This document shows, piece after piece, positions 23,306 to 31,753 of a stretch of 33,323 bases of DNA (its first letter is position 1; every line of letters starts with the position of its first letter). The position numbers and the translations under genes are program-made. Below the pieces are notes generated by a model that was not told where the DNA came from, made no database searches, and saw only the letters and a list, made by a program, of their open reading frames with translations. The DNA is from an uncultured Eubacteriales bacterium (GTDB taxonomy: Bacteria > Bacillota > Clostridia > Christensenellales > Borkfalkiaceae): the NCBI GenBank assembly GCA_949747905.1, contig CATKEF010000032.1, positions 1 through 33,323 on the forward strand, in the 5' to 3' direction.

Positions 23306-24031
23306 TTATTTAACCTCCTTGTCCGTTCTGGGGTCAATGTACTTTACGGCGCCGCTCTCTTTGGAGTATCTTCCGTAAGTGCCGATAGACTTGTCGTACG
23401 CTTCGTTGGGTGTAAGCCCTTTTTTAATGAAGTCGGTCATTTTGCCGAGAGATACGAATTTGTATCCGCAAACTTCGTTGTTTTTATCGAGAGCGAGCGA
23501 GAGAACGTAGCCTTCCGCCATTTCGAGATATCTGACGCCCTTTAAAGCCGTTCCGTACATCGTGCCCACCTGCGAGCGGAGGCCCTTGCCCAAGTCTTCT
23601 AAACCGGCGCCCACGGGCAGTCCGTCTTCGGAGAACGCGGACTGCGTTCTTCCGTATACGATTTGCAGGAACAGTTCGCGCATAGCCGTGTTTATGGCGT
23701 CGCAGACCAAATCGGTATTGAGCGCTTCGAGAATTGTTTTGTGAGGCAGAATTTCCGCTGCCATAGCGGCGGAGTGTGTCATGCCCGAGCAGCCGATGGT
23801 TTCTACGAGCGCTTCCTGAATAACGCCGTCTTTTACGTTAAGCGTAAGTTTGCACGCGCCCTGCTGGGGTGCGCACCAGCCTATGCCGTGCGTAAGGCCT
23901 TTAATGTCCTTGATTTCCTTTGCCTGTACCCAGAGTCCTTCTTCGGGAATGGGCGCGGGACCGTGTTCGAATTTACCGGAAACGCCCTTGGCAACGCAAA
24001 TCATATTTTCAACGTCTTTTGAATATTGCAT
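23306..24031 (-). CDS. NifU-like iron-sulfur cluster assembly scaffold protein
   Basis: 241 residues. The start MQYSKDVENM at 24031 is preferred over upstream in-frame codons because GGAGG lies 7 nt before it. Cysteines in GWCAPQQGACKL and TIGCSGMTHSAAMAAEIL resemble the cluster-binding pockets of NifU/IscU-type scaffolds (the second is like TFGCGSAIAS), but the third canonical cysteine environment is not evident. The C-terminal part (from about residue 150) is specific to this family. It presumably assembles or stores an Fe-S cluster together with the downstream GGGtGRT protein. First gene of a two-gene operon with a good promoter. Confidence 0.75.
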   Translation of the reverse strand: MQYSKDVENMICVAKGVSGKFEHGPAPIPEEGLWVQAKEIKDIKGLTHGIGWCAPQQGACKLTLNVKDGVIQEALVETIGCSGMTHSAAMAAEILPHKTILEALNTDLVCDAINTAMRELFLQIVYGRTQSAFSEDGLPVGAGLEDLGKGLRSQVGTMYGTALKGVRYLEMAEGYVLSLALDKNNEVCGYKFVSLGKMTDFIKKGLTPNEAYDKSIGTYGRYSKESGAVKYIDPRTDKEVK

Positions 24032-24062
24032 TGAAATTCCTCCGATTTTTTTTAACGCAATC

Positions 24063-24091
24063 ATTATAACACTCTCTTTTGATTTATACAA
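24063..24091 (-). promoter_or_regulatory. Promoter of the NifU-like/GGGtGRT operon (minus strand)
   Basis: Read on the minus strand: -35 TTGTAT (complement of 24086-24091), 17-bp spacer, -10 TATAAT (complement of 24063-24068), about 32 bp before the ATG. Confidence 0.7.
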
Positions 24092-24141
24092 TCTTAAAAC
24101 ACTAAAAAGTTACAAAAAATTTGTGCTGCGTATAAAAAATT

Positions 24142-24172
24142 TTGTTTATATGCGTTTAAAACGTTGTATAAT
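24142..24172 (+). promoter_or_regulatory. Promoter of the mcsA-mcsB-clpC genes
   Basis: A good -10 TATAAT (24167-24172) with a poor -35 (best candidate TTGTTT at 24142-24147, 19-bp spacer). No CtsR operator (direct repeat of GGTCAAA) and no CIRCE element were found between 24032 and 24200. Confidence 0.5.
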
Positions 24173-24200
24173 TAAAGTAGAACACAAGCGAAGGTCTGAA

Positions 24201-24692
24201 ATGCTCTGTCAACACTGTAAAAAGCAACCTGCAACGATAGATTACGTTGAAGAAATTAACGGTACGGTATTCGAAAGCCATCTCTGCACGCAATGTTACG
24301 CGGAACTTTACGGCGAGCTCAATTCAAAGGTCAACGAAGGTCTTTGGGCAGGTCTTTTTTCCACTGCGGCGCCGTATAAGAAGAAGTGTCCCGTCTGTGG
24401 TACGCGGTATTCCGATTACGAGCGTACGGGGCTTTTGGGTTGTGCAAGCTGTTACGACGTGTTCAAAGAGGAACTCGTTCCGTCGATAAAGCGTATACAG
24501 GGCAAGGATATAAAGCACGTAGGGAAATCGGGCGGCAGCCGCGACGAGCTCGGGCTTCACCGTAAACTCAAAAATTTGCAGGAGCGTCTCGAAACGGCTC
24601 TGAGGGAAAAACGTTTTAACGAAGCGGGGGCGCTCAACAGACAAATAAACGAAATAAGTAAAAAACTTTACGGAGGAAACGGCAATGGATAA
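24201..24692 (+). CDS. mcsA: McsA-like adaptor/activator of the McsB arginine kinase
   Basis: 163 residues. Four CxxC pairs form two zinc-binding units: CQHC and CTQC in the N-terminal part, CPVC and CASC around residues 72-92. The C-terminal helix region (LHRKLKNLQERLETALREKRFNEAGALNRQINEISKKL) is a UVR motif, as in McsA. The ATG at 24201 gives the family-like start MLCQHCKKQPA, with AAGG 7 nt upstream; the longer open frame extending upstream has no homology. In Bacillus McsA activates McsB. It overlaps mcsB by 8 bp, so translation is coupled. Confidence 0.9.
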   Translation: MLCQHCKKQPATIDYVEEINGTVFESHLCTQCYAELYGELNSKVNEGLWAGLFSTAAPYKKKCPVCGTRYSDYERTGLLGCASCYDVFKEELVPSIKRIQGKDIKHVGKSGGSRDELGLHRKLKNLQERLETALREKRFNEAGALNRQINEISKKLYGGNGNG

Positions 24693-25695
24693 CGTGGCAA
24701 AGACCGTCGTTTCAACCAGAGTAAGGTTTGCGAGAAATCTTGAAGGATATCCTTTTCCCTCTCATTTGAAGGACGAGAAACAGGCGAAAGAGATTATAAG
24801 ACTCGTTTCTTCCGCGCTGTCGCGATTAGACGAGTTCAAACTGTTTTATATGGACGGCGTGGATGAGGACAAAGCGCTGTCTTTACAGGAAAATCATCTC
24901 ATCAGTCCCAATCTGATAGCAAACAGAAAATATTCCGCCGTTCTCATAAACCGCGAGGAAAACGTGTCGGTCATGCTGAACGAGGAAGACCATCTGCGCG
25001 AACAGTGCATAGTAAAAGGTCTGGAATTAAGGCACGCTTACGATACGATGTCGGAAATCGATGACTGCATCTCGCGTTCTATGAAGTTTGCTTTTGACGA
25101 GCAGTTCGGTTTTCTGACGGCTTGTCCCACCAATGTGGGGACGGGACTGAGAGCTTCGGTTATGCTGTTTCTGCCTGCGCTTACAATCAACGGCGTTATG
25201 CCAAGACTTCTGAGAAGCATTTCGCGACTCGGGCTTACAGCGCGCGGAATGTTCGGCGAGGGAAGCGCCGCAGAGGGATATATTTATCAAATCAGCAACG
25301 AAGTTACGCTCGGCGTGACGGAGGAGGAGATACTTGCTCTCGTGGAGGACGTCGTAAAGAGGGTATGCGCGCTTGAAGAAGTTCAGCGCGAAAATCTGAA
25401 ATCCTGTCCTTCCGCGCTCGATATCAAAGACGAATGTCTGCGCTCTTACGGTATACTCACGAACTGTGCGAAACTTTCGACGGGTGAACTCGTGAAGCTC
25501 GCGGCGGCAGTAAAGCTGGGCGCATGTCTCGGCTATATAAATCTTGACGACGTGTCGCTTATCGACGAGCTGGTCGTAAAAATGCGTCCTTCCAATATCA
25601 ACACCGCGGCGGAGAGAGTGATTCCTCCGCTCGAAAGAGACGTTTACAGGGCGCAGCACGTTTCTAAATATTTGAAAAAAATAATTTCCGCGTGA
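24685..25695 (+). CDS. mcsB: Protein arginine kinase McsB
   Basis: Phosphorylates arginine residues to mark proteins for ClpCP degradation (established in Bacillus). The 336-residue product has the phosphagen-kinase-like fold signatures: STRVRFARNL (10-19), the NEEDHLR motif (99-105) that binds the substrate arginine in this family, and CPTNVGTGLRASVM around residue 150. Its C-terminal region (LSTGELVKLAAAVKLGACLGYI) is typical of McsB. The ATG lies within the end of mcsA with GGAGG upstream. clpC follows after 81 bp containing a 9-bp hairpin without a T-tail. Confidence 0.95.
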   Translation: MDNVAKTVVSTRVRFARNLEGYPFPSHLKDEKQAKEIIRLVSSALSRLDEFKLFYMDGVDEDKALSLQENHLISPNLIANRKYSAVLINREENVSVMLNEEDHLREQCIVKGLELRHAYDTMSEIDDCISRSMKFAFDEQFGFLTACPTNVGTGLRASVMLFLPALTINGVMPRLLRSISRLGLTARGMFGEGSAAEGYIYQISNEVTLGVTEEEILALVEDVVKRVCALEEVQRENLKSCPSALDIKDECLRSYGILTNCAKLSTGELVKLAAAVKLGACLGYINLDDVSLIDELVVKMRPSNINTAAERVIPPLERDVYRAQHVSKYLKKIISA

Positions 25696-25707
25696 ACGTT
25701 TTTTGTA

Positions 25708-25729
25708 CAATTTCCGATTGCGGAAATTG
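25708..25729 (+). other. Hairpin between mcsB and clpC
   Basis: Perfect 9-bp stem CAATTTCCG (25708-25716) with its complement (25721-25729), loop ATTG. It is not followed by a T-run, so it is more likely an mRNA stability or processing element than a terminator. Confidence 0.5.
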
Positions 25730-25776
25730 TTAGGAAAAAATGCGTTAATCACGCTATATTACGGGGGTAATTAATT

Positions 25777-28302
25777 ATGGAATCTGAATATCTCAACAGA
25801 TTTACCGATAATCTGCAACAGGTAATATCGATTGCGGAGGAATCGGCGGTTGTGTACGGGACGGGCTATATCGGCACCGAGCATCTTGTGTTTGCCATGC
25901 TCAATTGTCCCGACTGTACGGCAAATAAAATTCTTACGTCCTGCGGCGTTTCGGAGCCTGTTTTCCGCGACTGGTTTGTGCGTTCTATAGACAGGCGTTC
26001 GGGTGCAAAGGGCTATACGCCCAGAACCAAGGGTGTAGTTCAACGCACCATAGAAATTTCTATAGACGACAACGGCGACGCCACTCTTGCCGGTACCGAG
26101 CATATGCTCCTTGCCATTTTGTCTTACGGCGAATGTCTGGCGGTTCAGATTTTTCGCGCGCTCGGCGTAAATATGTCCTCTCTTGCAAGCAAACTCGAAC
26201 TTGCCGTCGACGGCGGTTACGGGGAACGTGAAGAGGACGACGACCCTCTCGGCGGGATATCGAACATTCTTTTCGGCAATAAGGAGCCGAGACCCGCTCA
26301 GAAACAGACGCAGGAATCGCGTACGTCGAGACCGCTCGATAAAAACGTGCTTCAATACGGGAACGACCTTACTCAGAAAGCGCGCGAGGGTAAAATAGAC
26401 CCGGTTATCGGAAGGAAAAAGGAAATCGACAAGATAATTCAGGTTCTTTCACGCCGTACCAAGAACAATCCCGTTCTTATAGGCGAACCGGGAGTCGGCA
26501 AAAGCGCGGTTGTCGAGGGACTTGCTCAGGCGATAATAAAAAACGAGGTCCCCGACCTGCTTAAAAATAAGATTGTGTTTTCTCTGGACCTTGCGGGTAT
26601 GGTCGCCGGTGCGAAATACCGCGGAGATTTCGAAGAGAGACTTAAAAACGCTATTTCTTCTATTAAGAGTAACGGTAACGTAATTCTCTTTATCGACGAA
26701 ATTCATCAGATTGTGGGTGCGGGCTCGACTTCCGAAGGAAATATGGATGCCGCCAATATTCTTAAACCTATGCTTGCAAGGGGAGAATTGCAGACGATAG
26801 GCGCTACTACTTTGGAGGAATACAGAAAATATATTGAAAAGGACGCGGCTCTCGAACGACGTTTTACGCCCGTTCAGGTAGACGAACCGACGGTTGAGGA
26901 TACCGTTTCGATTTTGCGCGGACTGCGCGACAAATACGAGGCGCACCATAAGGTAGTAATCACCGACGAAGCCATTATCGCCGCTGCGACGCTTTCCGAC
27001 AGATACATCACCGACAGATTCCTGCCCGATAAGGCGATTGACCTTATAGACGAGGCGGCTTCCCGCGCAAGACTGAACAGTCTTAAAAGTCCCGAAGAGC
27101 TCAAAGAACTCGAAGAGCGGCTTAAAAGAGTTACAATAGAAAAAAACAAAGCTGCAAAGTCGGAAAATTATCAGCAGGCTCAGAAGCTGGTTGACGAACT
27201 GAACGAAGTTCAGGAGAAAATAAGTAAACTCACCGCAGAGTGGAAAAACGAAAAACATACCGTTTCTCCCGAGATTGGCGGCAATGAAATTGCGGAAATC
27301 GTAAGCGGCTGGACGGGTGTTCCGGTTGTGAAGCTGACCGAACAGGAGAGCGAGAAACTTCTTCATCTCGAAGAAAATCTTCATAAACGAATTATAGGAC
27401 AGGACGAAGCGGTTTCCGCGGTTTCCAAGGCTATACGCCGTGCCCGTGCGGGGCTGAACGAGCCGAATAAACCCATAGGTTCGTTTATATTCGTCGGACC
27501 TACCGGCGTCGGCAAAACCGACCTCGCCAAAGCTCTTGCGGAGACGATGTTCGGCGACGAAAGGTTGCTTTTGAGACTGGATATGTCCGAGTATATGGAA
27601 AAGCATTCGGTTTCCAAACTTATCGGGGCGCCTCCCGGATATATCGGTTACGACGACAATAACGGCGGACAGCTGACGGAGAGAGTGCGCAGAAAACCTT
27701 ATTCCGTAGTATTGTTCGACGAAGTCGAAAAAGCTCATCCCGACGTATTCAACGTGCTTTTGCAGATTCTCGACGACGGCAGACTGACCGACAGCAAGGG
27801 CAGAGTAATCAATTTCAAAAACACAATTATTATCATGACTTCCAACGTGGGGGCAAGCCGCATAAAAAAGATGTCAAACTTCGGTTTTTCGACGAGTGGC
27901 GAGGATGACTCCGGTTATGATAAGATGAAGGACGATATAAACGAAGCGCTGAAAGAACAGTTCAAACCTGAGTTTTTGAACAGACTTGACGATATTATAA
28001 TATTCCGCAAACTTTCCAAGGAAGAAGCGGGAAAAATTTGCGGAAAAATTATAGAGGGCTTATCCGAGAGATTGAAAGACAGGCGTATCACTCTCAACAT
28101 TTCGGAAGATGCGATGACAAAAATTCTCGACGAGGGCTATAACGATATGTACGGCGCGCGTCCGTTGAAGAGAGTAGTTCAGAAACGAGTGGAGGACAGA
28201 CTTTCTGATGAAATACTTGCCGGAAATATTCTTCCCGGCGAAACTGTTACCGTCGCGGTTAAGGACGGAGAGCTTGTTTTCCGTTCGGAAAAGGGCAAAT
28301 AA
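25777..28302 (+). CDS. clpC: ATP-dependent Clp protease ATP-binding subunit ClpC
   Basis: Unfolds substrates for ClpP, including arginine-phosphorylated proteins. The 841-residue product has the full ClpC layout: a double Clp N-domain (about 1-145), a first AAA+ module with Walker A GEPGVGKS (236-243) and [14 protein letters not shown], and a middle segment with a UVR motif ([20 protein letters not shown]). The second AAA+ module has GPTGVGKT (574-581), [15 protein letters not shown] and the ClpP-docking-type loop around NFGFS, followed by the C-terminal D2-small domain. The UVR motif separates it from ClpB and ClpA. The SD is GGGGG (25763-25767). It ends at a clear terminator. Confidence 0.96.
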   Translation: MESEYLNRFTDNLQQVISIAEESAVVYGTGYIGTEHLVFAMLNCPDCTANKILTSCGVSEPVFRDWFVRSIDRRSGAKGYTPRTKGVVQRTIEISIDDNGDATLAGTEHMLLAILSYGECLAVQIFRALGVNMSSLASKLELAVDGGYGEREEDDDPLGGISNILFGNKEPRPAQKQTQESRTSRPLDKNVLQYGNDLTQKAREGKIDPVIGRKKEIDKIIQVLSRRTKNNPVLIGEPGVGKSAVVEGLAQAIIKNEVPDLLKNKIVFSLDLAGMVAGAKYRGDFEERLKNAISSIKSNGNVILFIDEIHQIVGAGSTSEGNMDAANILKPMLARGELQTIGATTLEEYRKYIEKDAALERRFTPVQVDEPTVEDTVSILRGLRDKYEAHHKVVITDEAIIAAATLSDRYITDRFLPDKAIDLIDEAASRARLNSLKSPEELKELEERLKRVTIEKNKAAKSENYQQAQKLVDELNEVQEKISKLTAEWKNEKHTVSPEIGGNEIAEIVSGWTGVPVVKLTEQESEKLLHLEENLHKRIIGQDEAVSAVSKAIRRARAGLNEPNKPIGSFIFVGPTGVGKTDLAKALAETMFGDERLLLRLDMSEYMEKHSVSKLIGAPPGYIGYDDNNGGQLTERVRRKPYSVVLFDEVEKAHPDVFNVLLQILDDGRLTDSKGRVINFKNTIIIMTSNVGASRIKKMSNFGFSTSGEDDSGYDKMKDDINEALKEQFKPEFLNRLDDIIIFRKLSKEEAGKICGKIIEGLSERLKDRRITLNISEDAMTKILDEGYNDMYGARPLKRVVQKRVEDRLSDEILAGNILPGETVTVAVKDGELVFRSEKGK

Positions 28303-28319
28303 GAAATCTTCAGAGTTCG

Positions 28320-28356
28320 AAACCTCTCGCGAAATTCACTTCGCGAGAGGTTTTTG
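28320..28356 (+). terminator. Rho-independent terminator of mcsA-mcsB-clpC
   Basis: Perfect 14-bp stem (28320-28333 and 28340-28353) containing CCTCTCGCG, loop ATTCAC, T-run after it, 17 bp past the clpC stop. Confidence 0.93.
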
Positions 28357-28445
28357 TTATAGAAATGCGCCTGTATCTATAATAATAAAGAAACAAAATG
28401 GGGGGCCTGCATTATTGTTATTTTTATGAAAATTTTCGTATGCTC

Positions 28446-28474
28446 TTGAAAACAACCGGTACCGGTGATATAAT
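28446..28474 (+). promoter_or_regulatory. Distal promoter of the second GH3 gene with a palindromic operator in its spacer
   Basis: -35 TTGAAA (28446-28451), 17-bp spacer, -10 TATAAT (28469-28474). The spacer holds the perfect 12-bp palindrome ACCGGTACCGGT (28455-28466). A palindrome at this position is a typical repressor site, such as those of LacI-family sugar regulators. No regulator gene is adjacent. The gap 28303-28706 (404 bp) holds this promoter, two further palindromes, a second promoter and no convincing gene. Confidence 0.75.
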
Positions 28475-28480
28475 ATAAAC

Positions 28481-28524
28481 AGAAAGGAGGCGCCTCCTTT
28501 CTTTTGCGCCATGGCGCAAAAGAA
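28481..28524 (+). repeat. Two overlapping perfect palindromes at the predicted transcript start
   Basis: A 22-bp perfect palindrome (28481-28502, left half AGAAAGGAGGC) is followed by a 26-bp perfect palindrome (28499-28524, left half TTCTTTTGCGCCA), sharing 4 bp. The first contains an ideal Shine-Dalgarno sequence, AGGAGG, paired with its complement. The expected start of transcription (about 28481) coincides with its first base, so the RNA would begin with two stacked hairpins. Confidence 0.8.
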
Positions 28525-28585
28525 TAAGATTATCAGGTAAAAATTGCAGACGGGGACATCAAAACTACCAAGGGGGACTTATCTA

Positions 28586-28613
28586 TTGACTTATAAATAT
28601 GTAATGTTACAAT
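28586..28613 (+). promoter_or_regulatory. Proximal promoter of the second GH3 gene
   Basis: -35 TTGACT (28586-28591), 16-bp spacer, -10 TACAAT (28608-28613), about 94 bp before the ATG. It gives a leader without the two palindromes. Confidence 0.6.
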
Positions 28614-28706
28614 CATATCAGACATTGTTCGAAATTAACGTTTGTTATTTGAATTGTGATTGAAAATTCCTTTTTACGGGTAAATTAACTGTTTTCGGAG
28701 CTTGCT

Positions 28707-31700
28707 ATGAAATTTATCAAATCTATCTGGAAAGACAAATTATCTCGCGCGTGGCTTATAGTTACGCTCGTTGTTTTTGTGCTCGGGCTTGCGATTAATC
28801 TTGTGTTAACGCAGAATTCTTTTATTTACAATACCATAAATTCCGTGCTCGGCGGCGAAGTGAGGGTTCACGTAAGCGGCGACCCTTCGCAATATCAGTA
28901 TTTTACTTCCGACTATCCCGATAAGGCAAGCACACTCGCTGCGGCTAACGCTTTGAACGAGAAGATAGTAGAAGAGGGAATCGTTCTTCTTAAAAACGAA
29001 AACGGCGCTCTTCCCATAGCAACGCCCGAAAGCGATTCTAAGGTAAGCGTAAGACCTAAGATTTCCGTATTCGGAAAGAATTCCGTCAATCTTGTTTACG
29101 GCGGTTCTGGTTCGGGCGGAGCAAGTTCGAAAGGTGCGGTTACTTTATACGAAAGTCTCGAAAGCGCGGGATACGACTGCAATCCGGTTCTTAAAAGATT
29201 TTACGAGAGTTCCGAATCGGGTTCGGGAAGACCTTCGTCGCCTCAGATGGGCGATATTCTTGCAGGGTTCGCAACAGGCGAAACCCCTGTTTCATCGTAT
29301 AACAAAACGGTGAAAGAAAGTTATTCTTCGTACAATTCGGCGGCGTTTGTCGTAATCTCGAGAATAGGCGGTGAGGGCTATGATTTGCCGCGCACAATGA
29401 AAACGGACTTTACTGACGGTGCGGCAAAAATAAACGGCGCAAGAAACGCTGAAGACCATTATCTGCAGCTTGACCAAAACGAGACTGATATGATTAAGGA
29501 AGCAGCTGCCAACTTCGATAAAGTTATCGTGATAATAAACAGCGCCGAAGCTATGGAGTTGGGTTTTCTCGACGACTCCGCGCACTATGCTTATTCTGAT
29601 AAGATAAAAGGCGCGCTTTGGATAGGTAGCGTAGGTAAAACGGGTATTAATGCGCTCGGAAGAATATTGAACGGTACGGTAAACCCTTCCGGACGTACGG
29701 TCGATACATATGCGCGCAATTTCAAAAACGACCCCACCTGGCAGAATTTCGGCAACAACAACGTTACGGACGGTAACCGCTATTTCGTATCGGGTAAAAA
29801 AAGAGCCGCGTATGCAACCGAATACGAAGAGGGAATATACGTAGGTTACCGTTATTGGGAAACAAGGGGCTACGTTGAAGCGCAGAAAGGAAATTCGGAT
29901 TGGTACAAACAAAATGTAGTTTATCCTATGGGATACGGCAAGAGTTATACCGAATTTTCGTGGGAGCTCGTCAACGGAGCGGAATTGAGGTCAGCCGAGC
30001 TCAACGAAAAGTCCGTTTTAACCGTAAAAGTGAAAGTCACAAACACGGGAAACGTTGCGGGTAAAGACGTAGTTCAGCTTTACGTTACCGCTCCTTACGA
30101 AAAGAACGGCATAGAAAAAGCCCACGTAGTTCTCGCGGGATTCGAAAAGACGCCCATGCTTTATCCACAGGGTGAAGCTGACGGAAGCAAACCCGCCTCC
30201 TGTGTCTTGGAAATAAACGTACCCGTATATTATTTTGCTTCTTACGATTATTCCGACGCCAACCGCAACGGAAATAAGGGATATGAAATAGAGGCGGGAG
30301 ACTACGGTTTGAAGATATGCCGCGATGCGCACACTGTTGAAGACGAAGTTATTTTAAATGTCGATGAAATGCTCATAAAAAACGACGTCGAAACGGGAAG
30401 CAAAGTGGAAAACCGCTTTGACGACGTGTCATCGTATATCAAAAAATATATGTCCAGAGCGGATTTCGAGGGAACTTTCCCCGCGCCTCCCACAAAAGAG
30501 GAGAGAACGGTTGAACAGAGCTTTATAGATTCTCTGAATTATACGGAAAACGACGTCGGACAAAAATGGACAGCCACGGAAAAACCCAATCAGAGCAAGA
30601 GACAGATAAGTTACAACGATACGAAAGTCAAACTTTACAATCTTATAGACAAACCCTATAAACACGAACTCTGGGACGAACTGCTTGACCAGCTTACGGT
30701 TCAGCAGATGGTTCAGATGATAGGAACCGGTAACTATAACACTACTCAGATTCCCAATATCGCGAAACCCCGCACTACGGACCCCGACGGTCCTGTAGGA
30801 TTTACAGCGTTTATGGGCGACCCCAGCGTATACGACACTTGCTTCTACGCGAGCGGATGCATAGTCGGCGCTACTTATAATAAGGAACTTGCATTCGATT
30901 TCGGAGAAATGGTTGGCAACGAAGGACTTATTGGAAACGCCGCCGGTGACGGTAGACCTTATTCGGGATGGTATGCTCCTGCGGTAAATATCCACAGAAG
31001 TCCGTTTTCGGGAAGAAACTGGGAGTATTATTCCGAAGACGGTTACCTTTCGGGAATAATGGCCGCTAACGTTATTCAGGGCGCGAAGAGCAAGGGAGTG
31101 TACTGCTACGTAAAGCATTTTGCGTTGAACGACCAGGAGACGAACCGTTCCAATAACGGTATATTATCCTGGGCAAACGAACAGTCGATGCGCGAAATTT
31201 ATTTAAGAGCGTTTGAAATCACCGTAAAAGACGGCGAAACAACTGCGATGATGTCCTCTTTCAACCGCATAGGAAAGACCTGGGCGGGCGGCAGCTACGA
31301 ACTTCTTACCGAAGTTCTGCGCGGTGAATGGGGCTTTAAAGGAATGGTAGTCACCGACTACAATTATGCAACTCCGTATATGAACGTCGACCAGATGCTT
31401 CGCGCGGGCGGCGACCTCAATCTCAGTCAGGCAAACTATCCGAGCAGTACGGATTCACCCACTCAGGTTACCGTATTGAGAAACGCCACGAAAAACATTC
31501 TCTATACCGTTGCTTCGAGCAACGCTATGAACGGACTTGGCGACGGAGTAATTTACAGATACGATTTGCCTATGTGGGTGCGCTATATGCTTATAGGAGA
31601 CGCGGTTTTGGTTGCGGTTCTGGCGGCGCTCGGTACGTTTGCGGTGCTTCATGCCGTTAAAAAAGATAAAAAATCTTCGGAAACCGATTCTGAAAGCGGA

Positions 31701-31724
31701 GAAAAATCGGAAACCAACGGTTAA
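28707..31724 (+). CDS. Second membrane-anchored GH3 glycosidase with permuted domain order
   Basis: 1005 residues, a paralog of the GH3 enzyme at 17596-20496. It has an N-terminal transmembrane helix after MKFIKSIWKDKLSR (about 16-35) and a C-terminal helix (about 960-985) followed by a charged tail. Domain order is again reversed: GIVLLKNENGALPI (about 90) opens the alpha/beta domain, PMGYGKSYTEFSW (about 408) opens the fibronectin-III-like part, and the barrel domain is last. The barrel carries DGPVGFTAF, HRSPFSGRNWEYYSEDGYLSG, VKHFALNDQE and nucleophile Asp884 in GMVVTDYNY. Differences from the first copy around the active site (ALNDQETNR versus VVADTEPSR) suggest different substrates. The SD CGGAG is 6 nt from the ATG. 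Two lipoprotein genes follow at 29 and 30 bp spacing, so an operon is likely. Confidence 0.9.
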   Translation: MKFIKSIWKDKLSRAWLIVTLVVFVLGLAINLVLTQNSFIYNTINSVLGGEVRVHVSGDPSQYQYFTSDYPDKASTLAAANALNEKIVEEGIVLLKNENGALPIATPESDSKVSVRPKISVFGKNSVNLVYGGSGSGGASSKGAVTLYESLESAGYDCNPVLKRFYESSESGSGRPSSPQMGDILAGFATGETPVSSYNKTVKESYSSYNSAAFVVISRIGGEGYDLPRTMKTDFTDGAAKINGARNAEDHYLQLDQNETDMIKEAAANFDKVIVIINSAEAMELGFLDDSAHYAYSDKIKGALWIGSVGKTGINALGRILNGTVNPSGRTVDTYARNFKNDPTWQNFGNNNVTDGNRYFVSGKKRAAYATEYEEGIYVGYRYWETRGYVEAQKGNSDWYKQNVVYPMGYGKSYTEFSWELVNGAELRSAELNEKSVLTVKVKVTNTGNVAGKDVVQLYVTAPYEKNGIEKAHVVLAGFEKTPMLYPQGEADGSKPASCVLEINVPVYYFASYDYSDANRNGNKGYEIEAGDYGLKICRDAHTVEDEVILNVDEMLIKNDVETGSKVENRFDDVSSYIKKYMSRADFEGTFPAPPTKEERTVEQSFIDSLNYTENDVGQKWTATEKPNQSKRQISYNDTKVKLYNLIDKPYKHELWDELLDQLTVQQMVQMIGTGNYNTTQIPNIAKPRTTDPDGPVGFTAFMGDPSVYDTCFYASGCIVGATYNKELAFDFGEMVGNEGLIGNAAGDGRPYSGWYAPAVNIHRSPFSGRNWEYYSEDGYLSGIMAANVIQGAKSKGVYCYVKHFALNDQETNRSNNGILSWANEQSMREIYLRAFEITVKDGETTAMMSSFNRIGKTWAGGSYELLTEVLRGEWGFKGMVVTDYNYATPYMNVDQMLRAGGDLNLSQANYPSSTDSPTQVTVLRNATKNILYTVASSNAMNGLGDGVIYRYDLPMWVRYMLIGDAVLVAVLAALGTFAVLHAVKKDKKSSETDSESGEKSETNG

Positions 31725-31753
31725 AGCCGTGAAATAAAAGATAGGAGGACTAA

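Noticed and set aside
22398-23378. 326-codon plus-strand ORF opposite the GGGtGRT gene
   Set aside because: The minus-strand frame carries the family motif and a proper SD; the plus frame has neither.
26449-27738. 429-codon minus-strand ORF opposite clpC
   Set aside because: Antisense to highly conserved AAA+ coding sequence; no independent evidence.
28511-28540. Nine-residue leader peptide gene
   Set aside because: Not listed as a gene: the only SD lies 20 nt away inside a hairpin, and the codons show no amino-acid bias typical of attenuators; it is mentioned only as part of the palindrome finding.
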